Below are positions 48,262 through 55,992 of a stretch of DNA of 63,292 bases, one piece after another. Below the pieces are notes generated by a model. It had not been told where the DNA came from. It ran no database searches and saw only the letters and a program-made list of their open reading frames with translations. Location of the stretch: the NCBI RefSeq assembly GCF_023333595.1, contig NZ_JAIQZM010000034.1, positions 1-63,292 on the forward strand, given 5' to 3'. Each line of letters starts with the position of its first letter. Position 1 is the first letter of the stretch. The DNA comes from Argonema galeatum A003/A1 (GTDB taxonomy: Bacteria > Cyanobacteriota > Cyanobacteriia > Cyanobacteriales > Aerosakkonemataceae). A program made the position numbers and the translations under genes.

Positions 48262-49245
48262 ATGTCCCAATTAAAACCCTTAACTATGAGACTAGAACCA
48301 TTAAGAAATATTTTTTATATTCTTATTTTTCTTAGGATATTATTTCAGGGGTATCTATATTATCATGCTTTATTCAAACCCAATTCACCAGAATATAGTA
48401 GTGAGGGATATTTAACAGCCAAGAATCCTAAATCGTCTTCGCCTCCTAATCCTAAGATTAGCGATTCTCCTCCAGCATATCCACCTAAATTAACACAATT
48501 CTTACAAGATATTAAAAATAACAAGAATTGTAATTCTTCCACTATGACATTAGCAAATGAATCAGCTATAAATTGTGGCCCTATTTCTATAAATATTGGC
48601 GATTCACTCGTTAAAGTCAATATCACTATTAACGTTATAAACACACCAAATATAGATGCAAAAGATGGCCAACCGATATCATCAGTCGAAATTTTGCTGA
48701 CGAACCATCAGTGGAAAAAGGGTAGCACATCTGAGGTAAGCGAAATACAAAATGAGGCTAATGTCATCCCTTTGAAAAGTTTAATAGATGAAATGAAAAA
48801 AGCAGACTGGGCGCAATTACCTTTTAAGAATGCAACAGATATTATTGCGGTTGGGACAGCTTCTTTTGAGGTTCAGGGTAATGATATTAACACGGAAAAG
48901 AAAAGGGCTAATGATAGAGCAGTAAATTTATACCGAGAAATATACACTATAATTCCTAACAAAGATAATAAAAATTTGTGGACACTAAATCTTGGCAAGT
49001 ATCAAGATAATTGCTCTGTTACGACCAGTTCTAATTACCAAAGACCTGTACTAATTATTGCTATTTTGGAAAGAAAAAATAACGTAGATGATAAATATAT
49101 TAAGAAAGTTTTGAAGAGACAATTAACAAGCTTTAATGGTACAAAAGTAAACTATATGTGTTATTCAGGCTCAGATTTTAGTGATTTGAGCAACCTTAAA
49201 AGGGTCAACCAACCTTCACCTTCGGAAAGTGATATTTTGCCCTAG
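48262..49245 (+). CDS. Membrane-anchored protein with NCxSS...NCG motif and OmpA-like C-terminal features
   Basis: A 327-residue protein: one membrane anchor near residues 15-37, a Pro/Ser linker, then NCNSSTMTLANESAINCGPISINIG, closely echoing the motif in the previous gene. Residues about 190-290 include IIAVGTASFEVQGNDINTEKKRANDRAVNLY, which has the rhythm of OmpA-type peptidoglycan-associated domains (GxxS ... N ... RA). Base composition is more AT-rich than its neighbours, suggesting transfer. I do not recognise the family. Confidence 0.6.
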   Translation: MSQLKPLTMRLEPLRNIFYILIFLRILFQGYLYYHALFKPNSPEYSSEGYLTAKNPKSSSPPNPKISDSPPAYPPKLTQFLQDIKNNKNCNSSTMTLANESAINCGPISINIGDSLVKVNITINVINTPNIDAKDGQPISSVEILLTNHQWKKGSTSEVSEIQNEANVIPLKSLIDEMKKADWAQLPFKNATDIIAVGTASFEVQGNDINTEKKRANDRAVNLYREIYTIIPNKDNKNLWTLNLGKYQDNCSVTTSSNYQRPVLIIAILERKNNVDDKYIKKVLKRQLTSFNGTKVNYMCYSGSDFSDLSNLKRVNQPSPSESDILP

Positions 49246-49280
49246 TAACCAATCGATATTCTACGTGCCTATGTGGATGT

Positions 49281-49532
49281 TTATACTATGGCAAAATCTG
49301 AACTAATATCCTCACCCTCAACCGTCAAAAATTCATGTAACTCTTCTATAGAAATTGGAGCCTTATAAACAGTTCCTTCCGTTTCATAAACATTTTGAAA
49401 AGATTCTATAGCCTCTTTAAGTTTGCTAATAGATTCTTCTTGAGTATTTCCCTGCCCTACTAATCCATTCTCTAAGCACAAAGCTACCCAATAACCAGAA
49501 CTTTGTCTCAATACCACCGTGTAGAATTCCAT
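49281..49532 (-). CDS. HicB-like protein (orphan antitoxin)
   Basis: An 83-residue protein with a partial RNase-H-like HicB fold: YTVVLRQSSGYWVALCLENGLVGQGNTQEESISKLKEAIESF. No HicA toxin is found on either side. In cyanobacteria such single HicB proteins are common and may be regulatory or leftovers. Confidence 0.75.
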   Translation of the reverse strand: MEFYTVVLRQSSGYWVALCLENGLVGQGNTQEESISKLKEAIESFQNVYETEGTVYKAPISIEELHEFLTVEGEDISSDFAIV

Positions 49533-49655
49533 CTTTTCACCTACAGATTAAAAATGTAAGGTGGGCAAAAACTCCCTACCTTTATCCTCAAAACCAGCGA
49601 TTCGATCGCATTTGCTATATTTAGCAAGCTAAGGTAGGTATTTGTTCATCTGAGT

Positions 49656-50111
49656 TTAGTCATTTAACAAACTAGCTTTCAAAGTTTCTTCTAAGCTAAA
49701 AGGTGACTCTTTAGGGAAAAAGTTTAATTTAATCCCTGTCTCCTCCGATGCTTTCAGACGAGCTTTTTGATAACAATCATCAAAGACTTCGGAAATTAAA
49801 GGTTGCAAACTGGGACTATCTTCTAGTAATCCTTCAATACAAATACGCTGTTCGCTGATAGTGCTACGCCAACTTTCGCTCCGTTTTTCCGGCTGATATT
49901 GCCATTTTAGCAAGTGCATTAAAAGCACGATTAAACGACTTTTCATTTCGCGTTTTTCACTTTTGCCCATATTTTCAATTTCTTCAATTAAATTAGGAGT
50001 ATCTATCTCATTAAATTTACCTTCTTTTAACTGTTGAGCAGTGGCTTGTATCCACAGATAAAAATCTCGATCGTACAGACTATTTGGAGTTGCGATCGAT
50101 CCTTGGCTCAT
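49656..50111 (-). CDS. DUF29 family protein
   Basis: A 151-residue DUF29 protein (LYDRDFYLWIQATAQQLKEGKF, LIEEIENMGKSEKREMKSRL, HLLKWQYQPEKRSESW). It lies 26 bases downstream of xisI on the same strand, so it is probably expressed with the xis pair. It is one of four DUF29 genes in the window. Confidence 0.85.
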   Translation of the reverse strand: MSQGSIATPNSLYDRDFYLWIQATAQQLKEGKFNEIDTPNLIEEIENMGKSEKREMKSRLIVLLMHLLKWQYQPEKRSESWRSTISEQRICIEGLLEDSPSLQPLISEVFDDCYQKARLKASEETGIKLNFFPKESPFSLEETLKASLLND

Positions 50112-50137
50112 AGCTAATCTCCTTCTTTCTACTTAAT

Positions 50138-50479
50138 TTATATTAAGGCAAAATCAGTAAACTTTCTCACCTCTGGAGGTTGAAAAGCTAATACAATATC
50201 CTCTTTAGGAACGCCTAACCTTAACAACTCATTTGCCATTCCTTCCTCAGTCCAATCTTCCTCAATGTAAATCTTCTCATTTTTAATCCGAATATGAACT
50301 GAAATCCCTTTAATTCTTTCCTCTGGAGTCCACCCGACTTGAAACCAGATATATTGATCTCTTGGTTCGTCAAACGCTAAAAGCATTTCAATATCGGGAG
50401 TTGCAACTTGAGAACAAAGTCGATCGTACTCTGTCATAATTTTCTGAATCAGTGACCGATAATGGCTTAATTTATCCAT
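50138..50479 (-). CDS. xisI: XisI family protein (fdxN element excision controlling factor)
   Basis: A 113-residue XisI: LSHYRSLIQKIMTEYDRL, YIWFQVGWTPEERIKGISVHIRIKNEKIYIEEDWTEEG and PPEVRKFTDFAL. In Anabaena XisI and XisH control excision of the fdxN element in heterocysts, but the pair is widespread in strains with no such element. It overlaps xisH by 13 bases. No XisF recombinase is in the window. Confidence 0.92.
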   Translation of the reverse strand: MDKLSHYRSLIQKIMTEYDRLCSQVATPDIEMLLAFDEPRDQYIWFQVGWTPEERIKGISVHIRIKNEKIYIEEDWTEEGMANELLRLGVPKEDIVLAFQPPEVRKFTDFALI

Positions 50480-50880
50480 TTTGTGATGACCTCCTTATCT
50501 GTATCTACAAGAATTAGTTTTAGCTGATTTTCCTCAACAACAATTTGGATCGTTTCATCAAAATTAACGTTATAAACACGCTGACTCATTGCTAAATAAA
50601 GTTGCCTCTCAGGTGCAGTTCTTTTGATAAAGTTGCGATAGAGAATATACTGACCAAGAGCTTGCTCTAAATCATAAATAAAGGATGGACTAAGAAAACT
50701 CTTGACCTCAACAACAATTTTTTCTCCCTCTCTTTCTGCTGAAAATGGACGTTCAGCCCCAAGATCGGCAACGAGTTTTAATTTTTTGTATATGATAAAA
50801 TAAGGGTCGGCTGTAATCGTCCAGCCATCCTTAATTAAAGCATTTTTAACTGCATCATGGTAAGTATCTTTTGCTGGCAT
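50467..50880 (-). CDS. xisH: XisH family protein (PD-(D/E)XK fold)
   Basis: A 137-residue XisH. After MPAKDTYHDAVKNALIKDGWTIT it shows the restriction-nuclease-like pattern VADLGAERPFSAEREGEKIVVEVKSF, with Asp and ExK residues in place. The pair xisH-xisI may be a nuclease with its control partner. ATG 50880 is the usual start; a TTG at 50889 would add three residues. Confidence 0.92.
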   Translation of the reverse strand: MPAKDTYHDAVKNALIKDGWTITADPYFIIYKKLKLVADLGAERPFSAEREGEKIVVEVKSFLSPSFIYDLEQALGQYILYRNFIKRTAPERQLYLAMSQRVYNVNFDETIQIVVEENQLKLILVDTDKEVITKWIN

Positions 50881-50967
50881 GAGAATCAAAGTCTTAACTA
50901 AGAAGTGTAGAGCGAGCTATAAAAGACGACTCTAATATTATAACCTATTTAACCTAATGTGGAGGTT

Positions 50968-51303
50968 TTAGATGGATATGGGATTTTCTTCTAATGCCTT
51001 GCGGAGAATTTCGGCAGTTTCTGTTTGTTCCTGTTCATCTCCTTCTTCTTCCCATTTCCTGAGTAGTTCGCTTAAAGCTTTTTGCCGCGCCACTTGTTTT
51101 TCTGGATCGGGATTGTTAATTTCATCAATAGCTTTTTTCCAAGCATCTGATGATGTAGGCTTCATTGTCACAGTTTCCCGAAACAGTCGAATCATCTGAA
51201 GTAAATTCGGCCAGTATTCTTCTGGTGTTTGTTGAATCTCTCGCAATAAATCTGCGATCGGTTCGCTTAGGGGATGTTTATTAATTAAATTCTGTTCAGA
51301 CAT
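50968..51303 (-). CDS. Hypothetical protein
   Basis: A 111-residue acidic helical protein starting MSEQNLINKHPLSEP, with a Trp-containing block QQTPEEYWPNLLQMIRLFRETV and a charged tail rich in Glu. It resembles short cyanobacterial antitoxin-like proteins without a defined domain. No toxin gene is next to it. ATG 51303 is preferred over 51324. Confidence 0.6.
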   Translation of the reverse strand: MSEQNLINKHPLSEPIADLLREIQQTPEEYWPNLLQMIRLFRETVTMKPTSSDAWKKAIDEINNPDPEKQVARQKALSELLRKWEEEGDEQEQTETAEILRKALEENPISI

Positions 51304-51338
51304 AATTACCTCTTTAACAATCATTAATGGATCGATAA

Positions 51339-51357
51339 GGTGGGCTTTTAGCCCACC
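51339..51357 (-). terminator. Hairpin downstream of acnB
   Basis: GGTGGGCT (51339-51346) pairs with AGCCCACC (51350-51357), 12 bases beyond the acnB stop on the minus strand. It probably ends the acnB transcript. Confidence 0.55.
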
Positions 51358-51368
51358 CTACCATCATT

Positions 51369-53978
51369 CTACTTCAACACACCCGCCGGAATACCCAAAA
51401 TATCCTCAATCTTAGGCATATCTTCCAACGCAATTACCCTTCCTTCATCCTCAAAACCAGCAATCTCATCGAAATTCAAATACCGATACAAATCATCAGC
51501 CAAAGGATGAATTTTCTTCGCCACAATATCCAGATATTCCTGCACAGTAGGAATCCGTCCTAACAGCGCACAAACTGCTGCTAATTCCGCAGAACCTAGA
51601 TAAACTCGCGCATCTTTACCCATGCGATTATTGAAATTGCGGGTAGAAGTTGAAAACACGGTTGTAGCATCAGCAACTCGCGCTTGATTACCCATGCACA
51701 GACTGCAACCTGGCATTTCTGTTCTCGCACCAGCAGCACCAAAAATGCTGTAGTAACCTTCCTCTTTCAATTGCTGTTCATCCATCCGAGTTGGCGGACA
51801 AATCCACAACCGAGTTTTCACTGCACCTTCGCCTTCCAACACCTTTGCAGTGGCGCGATAATGACCGATATTTGTCATGCAAGAACCAACGAATACTTCC
51901 TGCACCGGGTCGTTAGCAACTTCGGACAATAACTTAATATTATCCGGGTCATTTGGTGCAGCAACAATTGGTTCTTCGATCTCGTTAAGATCGATGTCAA
52001 TTATTTCCGCATATTCTGCATCAGCGTCAGCTTCCATTAACACTGGATTTGCCAACCATTCCTCCATTTTTGCCACGCGACGCATGATAGTACGCGCATC
52101 TTCATAACCACGCGCTACCATATTTGTCAATAGGGCAATGTTGGAACGAATATACTCGGAAACGGTTTCTACACTCAACTTAATCGTACACCCAGCACAA
52201 GAACGTTCGGCGCTAGCATCTGTCAATTCAAAAGCTTGTTCGACTTTCAAATCGGGCAAACCTTCAATCTCCATAATTCGCCCGGAGAAGACATTTTTCT
52301 TATTCTTCTTCTCCACAGTTAGCAATCCTTTTTGGATTGCTACGTAAGGAATTGCATTGACGATATCTCGCAGGGTAACACCGGGTTGCAATTCACCTTT
52401 GAATCGCACTAAAACTGATTCCGGCATATCTAAAGGCATCACTCCCAAAGCAGCTGCAAATGCTACCAAACCGGAACCGGCGGGGAAGGAAATTCCTAAT
52501 GGGAAACGAGTGTGAGAATCGCCACCAGTTCCTACCGTATCTGGTAACAACATTCGGTTTAACCAAGAGTGAATAATTCCATCTCCCGGACGCAATGCAA
52601 CACCGCCCCGTTCTGCCATAAAATCTGGTAATTCGTGATGAGTTTTCACGTCAACTGGTTTGGGATAAGCTGCTGTGTGACAGAAACTTTGCATCACTAA
52701 ATCTGCGCTGAATCCCAAACAAGCGAGTTCTTTTAACTCATCTCTAGTCATCGGGCCTGTGGTATCCTGGGAACCAACAGTTGTCATAATTGGTTCGCAA
52801 GATGTACCGGGACGAACACCGGGTAATCCGCAAGCTTTGCCGACCATTTTCTGAGCTAAAGTGTAGCCTTTACCTGTATCTGCGGGTTGTTTTGGACGGG
52901 TGAAAACGGTACTCGGTTCTAATCCCAAAGCGGCGCGAGTTTTATCAGTAAGAGTTCGTCCGATTAGTAGAGGAATGCGTCCGCCTGCTCTTACTTCATC
53001 GAGAATTGTATCTGGTTTGAGGGTAAAATTGGAAATGATTTCGCCAGCTTCGTTGACAATTTCACCTTTGTAAGGAAAGATGGTAATTACCATTCCGGTT
53101 TCCATCTTACTGACATCGCATTCGATCGGCAATGCGCCGGAATCTTCAGCGGTGTTAAAAAAGATGGGTGCGATCGCACTTCCTAAAATATATCCCCCAT
53201 TTCGCTTATTGGGAATATGAGGAATATCGTTCCCAATATGCCACAACACCGAGTTAATCGCCGATTTCCGGGATGAACCAGTCCCCACAACATCCCCCAC
53301 ATAAGCTACAGGATGCCCTTTCAGCTTCAATTGTGCAATAGTTTCCAGCGCCCCCGGCATCCGAGATTCCAACATGACAGTAGCGTGCAACGGAATATCC
53401 GGGCGAGTGGTAGCAAGAGGTGCAGGCGACAAATCATCCGTATTCGTCTCGCCAGGAACCTTAAACACCGTCACCGTAATGCTTTCCGCCAATTTGGGAC
53501 GCCCGATAAACCAAGCAGCATTTGACCAAGCATCAACCACCTGCTTAGCATAAGGATTGACTTCAGACAACTTCAGGACATCGTTGAAAGCATCAAACAC
53601 CAACAATGTCTTACTTAAGGCAGTTGCAGCCGCTGCTGCGATCATGCTGTCATGAGATTTAAGCAACTCCACCAAAGATTGCACATTGTACCCACCCAGC
53701 ATTGTACCCAGCAGGTAAACCGCCGCTTGGCGAGTAATCAAAGGACAAGTAATCTCCCCCTTCGCAACACCAGTGAGAAACCCAGCTTTCACGTAAGCCG
53801 CTTGATCTACCCCAGGGGGGATGCGGTTAGTTAACAAATCCAATAGGGTTTCCGCTTCACCCGCCGGAGGATTTTTCAGCAGTTCGCACAATTCCGAAGT
53901 CTGCTGTGCATTTAGGGGTAGTGGCGGGATTCCCAATTTTGCTCGTTCTTCAACCTGTTGACGGTAAGCTGACAACAT
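51369..53978 (-). CDS. acnB: Aconitate hydratase B
   Basis: An 869-residue AcnB, which interconverts citrate and isocitrate and in some species 2-methylisocitrate. It has the N-terminal HEAT-like domain, the mobile swivel domain early in the sequence (the B-type order), and cluster ligands in SCAGCTIKL-type and GCSLCMGNQARV motifs, with DTTGPMTRDELKELA and GGDSHTRFPLG near the active site. Length is normal. ATG 53978 is preferred; TTG 53981 adds one residue. It stands alone, with a terminator hairpin downstream. Confidence 0.97.
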   Translation of the reverse strand: MLSAYRQQVEERAKLGIPPLPLNAQQTSELCELLKNPPAGEAETLLDLLTNRIPPGVDQAAYVKAGFLTGVAKGEITCPLITRQAAVYLLGTMLGGYNVQSLVELLKSHDSMIAAAAATALSKTLLVFDAFNDVLKLSEVNPYAKQVVDAWSNAAWFIGRPKLAESITVTVFKVPGETNTDDLSPAPLATTRPDIPLHATVMLESRMPGALETIAQLKLKGHPVAYVGDVVGTGSSRKSAINSVLWHIGNDIPHIPNKRNGGYILGSAIAPIFFNTAEDSGALPIECDVSKMETGMVITIFPYKGEIVNEAGEIISNFTLKPDTILDEVRAGGRIPLLIGRTLTDKTRAALGLEPSTVFTRPKQPADTGKGYTLAQKMVGKACGLPGVRPGTSCEPIMTTVGSQDTTGPMTRDELKELACLGFSADLVMQSFCHTAAYPKPVDVKTHHELPDFMAERGGVALRPGDGIIHSWLNRMLLPDTVGTGGDSHTRFPLGISFPAGSGLVAFAAALGVMPLDMPESVLVRFKGELQPGVTLRDIVNAIPYVAIQKGLLTVEKKNKKNVFSGRIMEIEGLPDLKVEQAFELTDASAERSCAGCTIKLSVETVSEYIRSNIALLTNMVARGYEDARTIMRRVAKMEEWLANPVLMEADADAEYAEIIDIDLNEIEEPIVAAPNDPDNIKLLSEVANDPVQEVFVGSCMTNIGHYRATAKVLEGEGAVKTRLWICPPTRMDEQQLKEEGYYSIFGAAGARTEMPGCSLCMGNQARVADATTVFSTSTRNFNNRMGKDARVYLGSAELAAVCALLGRIPTVQEYLDIVAKKIHPLADDLYRYLNFDEIAGFEDEGRVIALEDMPKIEDILGIPAGVLK

Positions 53979-54139
53979 CAAGTGTTCTCCTAATGGATTT
54001 CCTAGATATAATCGTTAGTCTATCGTTATTTATCGGGTGAGATTGTTATTGGATAACGGTTTTGTGGGTATTATGACGCACCCTAAATTCTTCTTTGTGT
54101 TATAATTATGCTATCAAATATCGTAAATAGGAGAATTTA

Positions 54140-54280
54140 TTGACATCAGATGAGTTAGAAACTATCGACATTGTTGAAGCCGATATTATTGATTCAACGG
54201 TTGAGGTAGGGAGTGGATGTTTTTGGCGAGGGAGTGGTAAAGAGCCTCAATGGGATAATCCCAAATGCGTTACCTCCTGA
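54140..54280 (+). other. Upstream open frame, possible frameshifted 5' end of the next gene
   Basis: A frame starting at TTG 54140, after AGGAG at 54129-54133, encodes LTSDELETIDIVEADIIDSTVEVG before running to a TGA at 54280. The following gene is in a frame shifted by one base and begins with a GTG that has no ribosome-binding site. This could be a frameshifted single gene or a short leader ORF. Confidence 0.4.
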
Positions 54281-54725
54281 CGATCCTTTAGAAGAATTAT
54301 CTGATTTTGAATTAGGGTTACGTCGTTTTTGTTATGAGTGCGATCGCCAGGTAAGTGTGGAAATTGGCGATCTCCAGTTTACTGTGTTTTTTGATCCCGA
54401 TATTTGTATGTTATTAGAAGATCGCTTTCCCGAACAAATTGGGGAATTAGAACAGGGTAAAAGCATCCGTATAGATTTTGCCGAAAGTTATCATCTTACG
54501 GTAATTTTAACGCCTATAGGTGAGCGAGTTAATTGTCAATTAAGGAAGTTTGGTTATGATCGTAATTATGATGATTATGAGTTGGATAAAGAGCAAGTTT
54601 TAGGAGAGTTAAGAAGGTTTTTGTTGGAAGTGATGCAATTCGCGATCGATCGTGGTTATGTGGCTTTAGAGGATAAGGAAAAGTTTATTGCTCCAGCTTT
54701 TTATGAGCGGGTAATTTTTGTCTGA
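54213..54725 (+). CDS. Hypothetical acidic protein
   Basis: A 170-residue acidic protein (LEELSDFELGLRRFCYECDRQVSVEIGDLQFTVFF). A regular alternation of beta strands in residues 35-110 suggests an alpha/beta fold, followed by LDKEQVLGELRRFLLEVMQFAIDRGYVAL. No known family is recognised. The GTG start has no good upstream site; see the overlapping frame at 54140, which may be its true beginning. Confidence 0.6.
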   Translation: MDVFGEGVVKSLNGIIPNALPPDDPLEELSDFELGLRRFCYECDRQVSVEIGDLQFTVFFDPDICMLLEDRFPEQIGELEQGKSIRIDFAESYHLTVILTPIGERVNCQLRKFGYDRNYDDYELDKEQVLGELRRFLLEVMQFAIDRGYVALEDKEKFIAPAFYERVIFV

Positions 54726-54861
54726 TTGTAATTTGAAATAAGCGATCGCACTCACTTACACAAAGAGAAATTACAGGTTACAATATGTAACTGATATTGC
54801 CTCGCTACAAAAGCAGTTTTATGTTATAATTGTGTTAGTCCATGTTTGAGGAGAGTCAATT

Positions 54862-55104
54862 ATGCAAGCCTTTGAAGTAATGGGAACAATTGATGAAAAA
54901 GGCCAATTGATTTTAGATAGCCATCTCAATATTCCTGCACCTAGTCGCGTCAAAGTAATTGTTTTAGTAAATAATGACAATGAGTACGATCTTGATGATA
55001 CTCCTGTGGGAGAAATTAAAGCGAGTTTAAAACGTGCTTTACAAGAAGTAAAAGCAGGGCAAACGCGACCTATTTCTGAATTATGGAATAGAATCGATGA
55101 CTAA
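54862..55104 (+). CDS. Putative antitoxin-like small protein
   Basis: An 80-residue protein starting MQAFEVMGTIDEKGQLILDSHLNIPAPSRVKVIVLV, an AbrB-like short strand pattern typical of cyanobacterial antitoxins, then a helical tail IKASLKRALQEVKAGQTRPISELW. No toxin follows directly; the next gene is a rearranged small protein. ATG 54862 has GAGGAGAG upstream. Confidence 0.7.
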   Translation: MQAFEVMGTIDEKGQLILDSHLNIPAPSRVKVIVLVNNDNEYDLDDTPVGEIKASLKRALQEVKAGQTRPISELWNRIDD

Positions 55105-55187
55105 TAATTTCAATCAAATTTCAGTTAGATTCGCTGGGGAAGTAATATTGTCGTTAAGTACGCTGCGCGATCGCACTGCAATTATCT

Positions 55188-55505
55188 ATGAACACTACTG
55201 AAGAGATTCGCCAACAGGTCAAACAATACGTCGATCGATTATCCCCCGAACGATTGCGCGTTGCATCTGATTTTTTAGCTTATTTGGCAGAAGTTAAATA
55301 TGTTGGTCGGGTGAAAGAAAAACGTAGGACACACCGCCGCCATAGCAGCTTTTATATTGGTATCCACGGCTATGCCGGGGTAGAATCTCTGACGTTGTTG
55401 GCCGAACAAACTGCTCAATTGATGTCTTTAAGCCCTCATAAACGACCTTATTATCAACGAGGTCGCCGCGCCGACAAGCTTATCCTGTCTACCTTTGAGC
55501 TATAG
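55188..55505 (+). CDS. DUF2281-like N-terminal segment with atypical C-terminus
   Basis: A 105-residue ORF. The first 43 residues (TTEEIRQQVKQYVDRLSPERLRVASDFLAYLAE) look like the start of a common cyanobacterial antitoxin-type protein. From about residue 50 the sequence turns basic and low in similarity (KEKRRTHRRHSSF), as expected if the original 3' end was replaced by rearrangement or read in another frame. It may be a pseudogene. Confidence 0.5.
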   Translation: MNTTEEIRQQVKQYVDRLSPERLRVASDFLAYLAEVKYVGRVKEKRRTHRRHSSFYIGIHGYAGVESLTLLAEQTAQLMSLSPHKRPYYQRGRRADKLILSTFEL

Positions 55506-55846
55506 TTGTCGCCCCTTCAGGTGCGATCGCGCAATTTTATCTAAACATATCACTTTTCAGGACTTACGCAATATTTGATTTCAAGCGCAATGGCTGTAGG
55601 GGTAATTCATGAATTACCCCTACAGCCATTGCGCTTGGGTAAAATTGGCAGATTGTTCTATAATAGAAAAACTCAAATCTTAAAGAAGTGGGATAGGCGT
55701 CTCGCCCGTGCCACAAGAAAAAGCTCTCTTGTGAGGAGTAGGGGTCAGGGGGCAGGCGCAAAGGAGCAAGGCGGGACGTCCGCCCGCCCAGTGCATTGGT
55801 GTAAGATCTGAGATAACCGCCGATCATCATTCCTGGGGAGGTGACA
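55506..55846. repeat. Repeat-rich gap with a 54-bp perfect palindrome (55583-55636)
   Basis: From 55583 to 55636 the sequence is its own reverse complement: AAGCGCAATGGCTGTAGGGG, TAATTCATGAATTA and the mirror. Beyond it are copies of dispersed words (GGGCGTCTCGCCCGT near 55696; GGCGGGACGTCCGCCCGCCC near 55773). No gene is seen. Confidence 0.9.
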
Positions 55847-55960
55847 ATGACTACTTTAGTAAAAACACAGAAAATATATGATGAATTTATTGATTTTATT
55901 GCCCAAGGCAAAGCTTATATAGTAAGCATAACCGAATTAAATAATTTTTACTTATCCTAA
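55847..55960 (+). pseudogene. Truncated 37-codon gene with strong ribosome-binding site
   Basis: ATG 55847 follows GGGGAGGT and opens a frame encoding MTTLVKTQKIYDEFIDFIAQG and 16 more residues before TAA at 55960. The start matches, from memory, the N-terminus of a widespread cyanobacterial small protein of about 75 residues (MTTLxKTQKIYDEFIDFIA...), so this copy seems cut short and joined to unrelated AT-rich DNA. Confidence 0.55.
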
Positions 55961-55992
55961 GTAAGAAAGCTCCGTATTCAAACGTACTACCA

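Noticed and set aside
50138..50880. XisH/XisI as evidence for an fdxN-type excision element
   Set aside because: No XisF recombinase, fdxN or attachment sites are present; the pair is common outside such elements.
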